Source: Molanna angustata (taxonomy: Eukaryota > Arthropoda > Insecta > Trichoptera > Molannidae). Taken from it: a stretch of DNA of 64,000 bases. The stretch covers positions 434,001 to 498,000 of the forward strand of contig OY754981.1 of NCBI GenBank assembly GCA_963576475.1. Reading direction: 5' to 3'. Positions 59,228 through 64,000 of the stretch are shown here, one piece after another. The position numbers and the translations under genes are program-made. Every line of letters starts with the position of its first letter. Position 1 is the first letter of the stretch. The notes under the pieces are model-generated. The model ran no database searches. It had not been told where the DNA came from and worked only from the letters and a program-made list of their open reading frames with translations.

Positions 59228-59267
59228 CACTACATGTTTCGGGAACGTCCGTTCCCTTCCTCAGGTG
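59228..59267 (-). ncRNA. Minimal hammerhead ribozyme motif, copy 1
   Basis: On the minus strand: stem I CAC, core CTGAGGA, one extra A, stem II GGGAAC-GGAC-GTTCCC, core GAAA, palindromic stem III CATG, then cleavage-site TA and stem I GTG. This is the layout of the type I minimal hammerheads described in the terminal repeats of Penelope-like elements. Because stem III (CATG) has no loop, one molecule could not fold it alone. Two molecules, or two tandem units in one RNA, could pair. Activity is an inference. Confidence 0.75.
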
Positions 59268-61816
59268 GATGTAAACTGAATATGTGTGTGAGTGCGGTGT
59301 ATGGAAAGTGGTGTTGTAGAGGCGGGTGTAGAGGTGGGGGCGGTACAGTGGGCTAGGGGGAACATTTGGAGAAGGGGTGAGGAGGAAGGTTGTACCAGAT
59401 TATTGATGATGTTTTTCTGAGTATTTTGGGCTTTTTTTATTTCAAGAGTTTCTAAATTATTTTGTTTTAGTCCGTAAGTCTGTTTATGTAAAATATTAAC
59501 CTTTGTATTGTTGAAGTTGTGATTATTTTCTATTATGTGGTTGGCGTATTCAGAAAAATTGTTATTGTTGAGACATCGTTTATGTTCGTTTAGTCTAGTT
59601 TCAATTGTTCTGCCAGTTCGTCCTATGTATATACAGTTACAATCTCCGCATTCTAGTTCATAAACCCCACTGCATAATAATTTATTGGAGTTTTTAGTGG
59701 TATTATTTTTTAGATATTTACCGATTGTGTTGTCTGTATAGAAGGCTGGTTTTATGTTTTTTGGTAGTTTTTTGGTGAGGTCATATGTCAATTTGTCTAT
59801 ATAAAGAATCTTTCTCCAGTTGTCATGTGTGTCTTTAGATTTAGTGTGATATATGTACGTTTTGATTAATTTTGCTTGAATTTTTTTGTTCAATATTTTT
59901 TGAATTGTGTCTATTTTATAGCCATTATTTACTGCTATTGTTTGTATTGTTGTTAGTTCAGTTTGGAAGTCTTCTTTGTTTAACGGTAAGGATGTTAATC
60001 TAGTCAACATAGAGTGGAATGCTGCCATTTTGTGTGATATGGGGTGGTGTGAAGATTGGTGTATAATGTTATCCGTAAATGTCGGTTTTCTATATATATT
60101 AAATGTAAAACTATTGGTATTAGATCTTTTAATGCTTAAGTCTAGAAAATTTAATATTCTGTCTGTTTCTATTTCCATCGTGAATAGTATGTTTTTATGT
60201 AGAGTGTTAATGAATGAAAGAAATTGTTGTAATTGTCTGTCTGTACCTGTCCATACACAGAAAACATCATCAACATATCGATACCACAATAACACATTTT
60301 TCAATAAACCATTTGAACAGTTAAATAACTTATTCTCAATAAAATTCATAAAAATATCTGCCAATAATGGACTAGATGGTTGTCCCATAGCCAGTCCATC
60401 TTTTTGGCAATACATTTTATCGAGATAACAAAAATAATTTTGGTTTGTACAGATATTCAGTATTTTTAGTAATTCATTCGCCAATTTTGGTTCAAATTCC
60501 TTAGTCATATCTTTAAAGATTTGTTTACATTCGTCTATAGGAACATTGGTGAATAAATTACTAACATCAAACGATACTAGTTTAGCATTGTATGGAAGAA
60601 CAGTACATTTTATTTTTTCTACGAGTTCTAGGGAATTTTTTACAGTATACTTTGGTTGAAAGATATTGAGCTTATTTATAATAGAGACAAACATTTTACT
60701 TAACTTAAATGATGGGGAATTACAAGCACTAACGACTGGTCTAATAGTAATTGGGTTTTTGTGTAATTTAACTAATCCTTGGAATTTAGGGATTGATGGA
60801 TTCATTAAAAATAATTGCTTCTTAGTAAAATTATTAAATAAAATATTACATGAGTTAATTGTGTCTTTTACAATGCTTTGAAATTTACCTGTTGGGTCTT
60901 TATTTATACATTCAAATATATTATTTTTCAAAAAATCACAAATTTTGTCATTATATTCGTCTGTTGGTATAATCACAATAGAATTTCCTTTATCTGCTCT
61001 AGTAAATGTTAGATTATTGTCTTTTAGCACTTTTTTAATGTTTATGAGTGTCCTTATTTCATGTATAGATGGCAAACTAATTTTGAACTTGTTAAAAAAA
61101 CTTTTAATTGCCTCAGCGCATGCGTATTTATTTGATGTGTTTCCTGTATAGATGGCTGTTTCAGTATCAACTGCGATTGTTTCAAGAGATTTTTCTATAT
61201 TGCGTCTAGGAATGTTGTATTTCATGCCTTTGGATAGAAGGTTTAATTCACTTTGATTAAATGTGTAATGAGACAGATTTACAACCCGATCATAAAACTT
61301 TGGCTTATTGATGTCCATATTTATTAGATTTTTATTGGTCTTGGATTTAGTTTTTTCGTTGAAGTTAAGTTTGTCTTTTTTACAGGTGATTAGGAATTTG
61401 AGTTTTTTGTCTAGTTTTTCTTTTTTCTTAAAGGCACTTGTGCTACCATATGACCGCACTTTATCGTCAAATAAGTCCCACTCTACACTATGTAATGTAT
61501 TTGTAAGTTCAGTATGAAGATATTTTTGATATAGTTTTATATTGTTGCGTTTAATAAACATGTTTTTAATTTCATCTTTTAGCCAGATTATTTTTGCTTT
61601 TTCTAGTGAAATTGAAGATGTTACACTTTTGAGATTGGAGTAAATATTCACATGTTTAGGTATCACTTTATGTCGTAAACAGTTTTGTAGAAAATATATA
61701 TTTAACACAATAAGTCTGTATTTGATATGTAGTTGTTTGTACACTTTTGCCTTGATTGCCGTACTGGCATTTGATAAATAATCAAATGTGGAGGCTTCAA
61801 CTTTGTGGAAATTCAT
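59261..61816 (-). CDS. Penelope-like reverse transcriptase with GIY-YIG endonuclease
   Basis: This intact ORF has 851 residues. The RT begins near residue 270 with TRADKGNSIVI. Then follow PKFQGLVKLHKNPITIRPVV, motif A SFDVSNLFTNVPI, motif B GLAMGQPSSPLLADI, the catalytic YRYVDD near residue 512, and NFLDLSIKR, all in the order known for Penelope-type RTs related to telomerase. The C-terminus holds the GIY-YIG nuclease: GVYELECGDCNCIYIGRTGR near residues 714-733, then the ETRLNEH segment and AxHIIExxHNF. The start ATG was chosen because it is at the unit boundary and no earlier in-frame ATG exists. The TGA stop is inside the ribozyme core. Expected role: RNA-templated target-primed copying of itself. 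The first 160 residues are a lysine-rich part of unknown function. Confidence 0.95.
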   Translation of the reverse strand: MNFHKVEASTFDYLSNASTAIKAKVYKQLHIKYRLIVLNIYFLQNCLRHKVIPKHVNIYSNLKSVTSSISLEKAKIIWLKDEIKNMFIKRNNIKLYQKYLHTELTNTLHSVEWDLFDDKVRSYGSTSAFKKKEKLDKKLKFLITCKKDKLNFNEKTKSKTNKNLINMDINKPKFYDRVVNLSHYTFNQSELNLLSKGMKYNIPRRNIEKSLETIAVDTETAIYTGNTSNKYACAEAIKSFFNKFKISLPSIHEIRTLINIKKVLKDNNLTFTRADKGNSIVIIPTDEYNDKICDFLKNNIFECINKDPTGKFQSIVKDTINSCNILFNNFTKKQLFLMNPSIPKFQGLVKLHKNPITIRPVVSACNSPSFKLSKMFVSIINKLNIFQPKYTVKNSLELVEKIKCTVLPYNAKLVSFDVSNLFTNVPIDECKQIFKDMTKEFEPKLANELLKILNICTNQNYFCYLDKMYCQKDGLAMGQPSSPLLADIFMNFIENKLFNCSNGLLKNVLLWYRYVDDVFCVWTGTDRQLQQFLSFINTLHKNILFTMEIETDRILNFLDLSIKRSNTNSFTFNIYRKPTFTDNIIHQSSHHPISHKMAAFHSMLTRLTSLPLNKEDFQTELTTIQTIAVNNGYKIDTIQKILNKKIQAKLIKTYIYHTKSKDTHDNWRKILYIDKLTYDLTKKLPKNIKPAFYTDNTIGKYLKNNTTKNSNKLLCSGVYELECGDCNCIYIGRTGRTIETRLNEHKRCLNNNNFSEYANHIIENNHNFNNTKVNILHKQTYGLKQNNLETLEIKKAQNTQKNIINNLVQPSSSPLLQMFPLAHCTAPTSTPASTTPLSIHRTHTHIQFTST

Positions 61817-61890
61817 ATTTAATCAATTATTTAAATTTAAATTAAACACAAACTATACTTTGTATGTTTCCACTTATTTATTTACTTGTT

Positions 61891-61930
61891 CACTACATGT
61901 TTCGGGAACGTCCGTTCCCTTCCTCAGGTG
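61891..61930 (-). ncRNA. Minimal hammerhead ribozyme motif, copy 2
   Basis: This is the exact counterpart of 59228-59267 shifted by 2,663 bp, lying between the two ORFs. A transcript running through both units would carry two such motifs about one unit apart, and cleavage at both would release unit-length RNA. Confidence 0.75.
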
Positions 61931-64000
61931 GATGTAAACTGAATATGTGTGTGAGTGCGGTGTATGGAAAGTGGTGTTGTAGAGGCGGGTGTAGAGGTGG
62001 GGGCGGTACAGTGGGCTAGGGGGAACATTTGGAGAAGGGGTGAGGAGGAAGGTTGTACCAGATTATTGATGATGTTTTTCTGAGTATTTTGGGCTTTTTT
62101 TATTTCAAGAGTTTCTAAATTATTTTGTTTTAGTCCGTAAGTCTGTTTATGTAAAATATTAACCTTTGTATTGTTGAAGTTGTGATTATTTTCTATTATG
62201 TGGTTGGCGTATTCAGAAAAATTGTTATTGTTGAGACATCGTTTATGTTCGTTTAGTCTAGTTTCAATTGTTCTGCCAGTTCGTCCTATGTATATACAGT
62301 TACAATCTCCGCATTCTAGTTCATAAACCCCACTGCATAATAATTTATTGGAGTTTTTAGTGGTATTATTTTTTAGATATTTACCGATTGTGTTGTCTGT
62401 ATAGAAGGCTGGTTTTATGTTTTTTGGTAGTTTTTTGGTGAGGTCATATGTCAATTTGTCTATATAAAGAATCTTTCTCCAGTTGTCATGTGTGTCTTTA
62501 GATTTAGTGTGATATATGTACGTTTTGATTAATTTTGCTTGAATTTTTTTGTTCAATATTTTTTGAATTGTGTCTATTTTATAGCCATTATTTACTGCTA
62601 TTGTTTGTATTGTTGTTAGTTCAGTTTGGAAGTCTTCTTTGTTTAACGGTAAGGATGTTAATCTAGTCAACATAGAGTGGAATGCTGCCATTTTGTGTGA
62701 TATGGGGTGGTGTGAAGATTGGTGTATAATGTTATCCGTAAATGTCGGTTTTCTATATATATTAAATGTAAAACTATTGGTATTAGATCTTTTAATGCTT
62801 AAGTCTAGAAAATTTAATATTCTGTCTGTTTCTATTTCCATCGTGAATAGTATGTTTTTATGTAGAGTGTTAATGAATGAAAGAAATTGTTGTAATTGTC
62901 TGTCTGTACCTGTCCATACACAGAAAACATCATCAACATATCGATACCACAATAACACATTTTTCAATAAACCATTTGAACAGTTAAATAACTTATTCTC
63001 AATAAAATTCATAAAAATATCTGCCAATAATGGACTAGATGGTTGTCCCATAGCCAGTCCATCTTTTTGGCAATACATTTTATCGAGATAACAAAAATAA
63101 TTTTGGTTTGTACAGATATTCAGTATTTTTAGTAATTCATTCGCCAATTTTGGTTCAAATTCCTTAGTCATATCTTTAAAGATTTGTTTACATTCGTCTA
63201 TAGGAACATTGGTGAATAAATTACTAACATCAAACGATACTAGTTTAGCATTGTATGGAAGAACAGTACATTTTATTTTTTCTACGAGTTCTAGGGAATT
63301 TTTTACAGTATACTTTGGTTGAAAGATATTGAGCTTATTTATAATAGAGACAAACATTTTACTTAACTTAAATGATGGGGAATTACAAGCACTAACGACT
63401 GGTCTAATAGTAATTGGGTTTTTGTGTAATTTAACTAATCCTTGGAATTTAGGGATTGATGGATTCATTAAAAATAATTGCTTCTTAGTAAAATTATTAA
63501 ATAAAATATTACATGAGTTAATTGTGTCTTTTACAATGCTTTGAAATTTACCTGTTGGGTCTTTATTTATACATTCAAATATATTATTTTTCAAAAAATC
63601 ACAAATTTTGTCATTATATTCGTCTGTTGGTATAATCACAATAGAATTTCCTTTATCTGCTCTAGTAAATGTTAGATTATTGTCTTTTAGCACTTTTTTA
63701 ATGTTTATGAGTGTCCTTATTTCATGTATAGATGGCAAACTAATTTTGAACTTGTTAAAAAAACTTTTAATTGCCTCAGCGCATGCGTATTTATTTGATG
63801 TGTTTCCTGTATAGATGGCTGTTTCAGTATCAACTGCGATTGTTTCAAGAGATTTTTCTATATTGCGTCTAGGAATGTTGTATTTCATGCCTTTGGATAG
63901 AAGGTTTAATTCACTTTGATTAAATGTGTAATGAGACAGATTTACAACCCGATCATAAAACTTTGGCTTATTGATGTCCATATTTATTAGATTTTTATTG
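61924..64000 (-). CDS. Penelope-like RT/GIY-YIG, second copy, partial
   Basis: Same ORF as at 59261-61816, open to the window edge with no stop. All RT motifs, the YVDD (about 62,930) and the GIY-YIG segment are present and unchanged. Its stop codon at 61924-61926 lies inside the second ribozyme core. Its N-terminal 160 or so residues are outside the window. Confidence 0.92.
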   Translation of the reverse strand, partial: NKNLINMDINKPKFYDRVVNLSHYTFNQSELNLLSKGMKYNIPRRNIEKSLETIAVDTETAIYTGNTSNKYACAEAIKSFFNKFKISLPSIHEIRTLINIKKVLKDNNLTFTRADKGNSIVIIPTDEYNDKICDFLKNNIFECINKDPTGKFQSIVKDTINSCNILFNNFTKKQLFLMNPSIPKFQGLVKLHKNPITIRPVVSACNSPSFKLSKMFVSIINKLNIFQPKYTVKNSLELVEKIKCTVLPYNAKLVSFDVSNLFTNVPIDECKQIFKDMTKEFEPKLANELLKILNICTNQNYFCYLDKMYCQKDGLAMGQPSSPLLADIFMNFIENKLFNCSNGLLKNVLLWYRYVDDVFCVWTGTDRQLQQFLSFINTLHKNILFTMEIETDRILNFLDLSIKRSNTNSFTFNIYRKPTFTDNIIHQSSHHPISHKMAAFHSMLTRLTSLPLNKEDFQTELTTIQTIAVNNGYKIDTIQKILNKKIQAKLIKTYIYHTKSKDTHDNWRKILYIDKLTYDLTKKLPKNIKPAFYTDNTIGKYLKNNTTKNSNKLLCSGVYELECGDCNCIYIGRTGRTIETRLNEHKRCLNNNNFSEYANHIIENNHNFNNTKVNILHKQTYGLKQNNLETLEIKKAQNTQKNIINNLVQPSSSPLLQMFPLAHCTAPTSTPASTTPLSIHRTHTHIQFTST

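Larger units (their letters stand above)
59155..61817 (-). mobile_element. Penelope-like retroelement, full unit of a tandem
   Basis: The unit is 2,663 bp and is followed head-to-tail by an identical-looking second unit. It consists of a 5' end at which the ATG lies only one or two bases from the junction with the next unit, one long ORF, and about 100 bp with the hammerhead motif and a T/A-rich stretch. Penelope-like elements often sit in partial tandems with terminal repeats, which matches. The 31-bp palindrome and the inverted N-terminal fragment lie at its downstream edge. Confidence 0.92.
61818..64000 (-). mobile_element. Penelope-like retroelement, second unit (cut by window end)
   Basis: It repeats 59155-61337 with a constant offset of 2,663 bp. 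The visible 685 C-terminal residues are the same as in the first unit as far as I read them. The 5' part continues beyond 64000, so whether more units follow is unknown. Confidence 0.92.

Noticed and set aside
59976..61517. Plus-strand open frames up to 150 codons (and their copies at 62639-63814)
   Set aside because: They are antisense shadows of the PLE polymerase and repeat exactly with it.
1..64000. CRISPR arrays, bacterial operons or prophage
   Set aside because: Introns, long AT-rich spacers and eukaryotic retroelements show a eukaryotic nuclear genome. None of the tandem arrays has CRISPR-type repeat and spacer structure.

Overview
This is an AT-rich, intron-rich, transposon-dense animal genome segment, most likely from an insect. 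The signs are long introns with GT/AG borders, many decayed non-LTR retrotransposon tails, hAT and foldback elements, and one gene whose exons resemble insect members of the LMO7/LIMCH1 family (Drosophila smallish). I cannot settle the order from sequence alone.

Layout. Positions 1-24.2 kb hold no supported host exon, only scattered repeats, retrotransposon 3' ends, a THAP-like remnant, foldback elements and one unrecognised 54-codon reading frame. From 24,212 to 55,477 a single plus-strand gene is spread over eight exons: 24212-24418, 28737-28879, 45635-45776, 45965-47917, 50421-50765, 52063-52401, 54050-54322 and 55424-55477. Together they total 3,456 nt (1,152 codons) and join in frame. 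The gene is open at both ends of the set, so its first exons and probable C-terminal LIM part lie outside what I can see. Exon 4 has a strong donor but stays open for 17 more codons, followed by a stop and an AATAAA, so a short 3' isoform is possible. Its introns contain RTE-like, CR1/Jockey-like, hAT and foldback insertions and three minisatellites.

From 55.9 to 58.8 kb there are three hAT-type non-autonomous elements, each with terminal inverted repeats and a perfect 8-bp target duplication. From 59,155 to the window end lies a head-to-tail tandem of a Penelope-like retroelement (PLE) on the minus strand, with a 2,663-bp unit. It encodes an intact 851-residue reverse transcriptase plus GIY-YIG endonuclease, and the second copy is identical wherever I compared it. 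Between and beside the copies is a minimal hammerhead ribozyme motif, and the stop codon of the PLE protein sits inside the ribozyme core.

Most interesting signal: the compact, apparently young PLE tandem with a ribozyme at each unit boundary, an inverted fragment of a related copy just upstream, and a perfect 31-bp palindrome at its edge. The other notable points are the predicted alternative 3' end of the LMO7-like gene, four repeats of an LKERLSSLE-type motif in its large exon, and a 1.15-kb foldback block with a 16-bp direct repeat on both sides.
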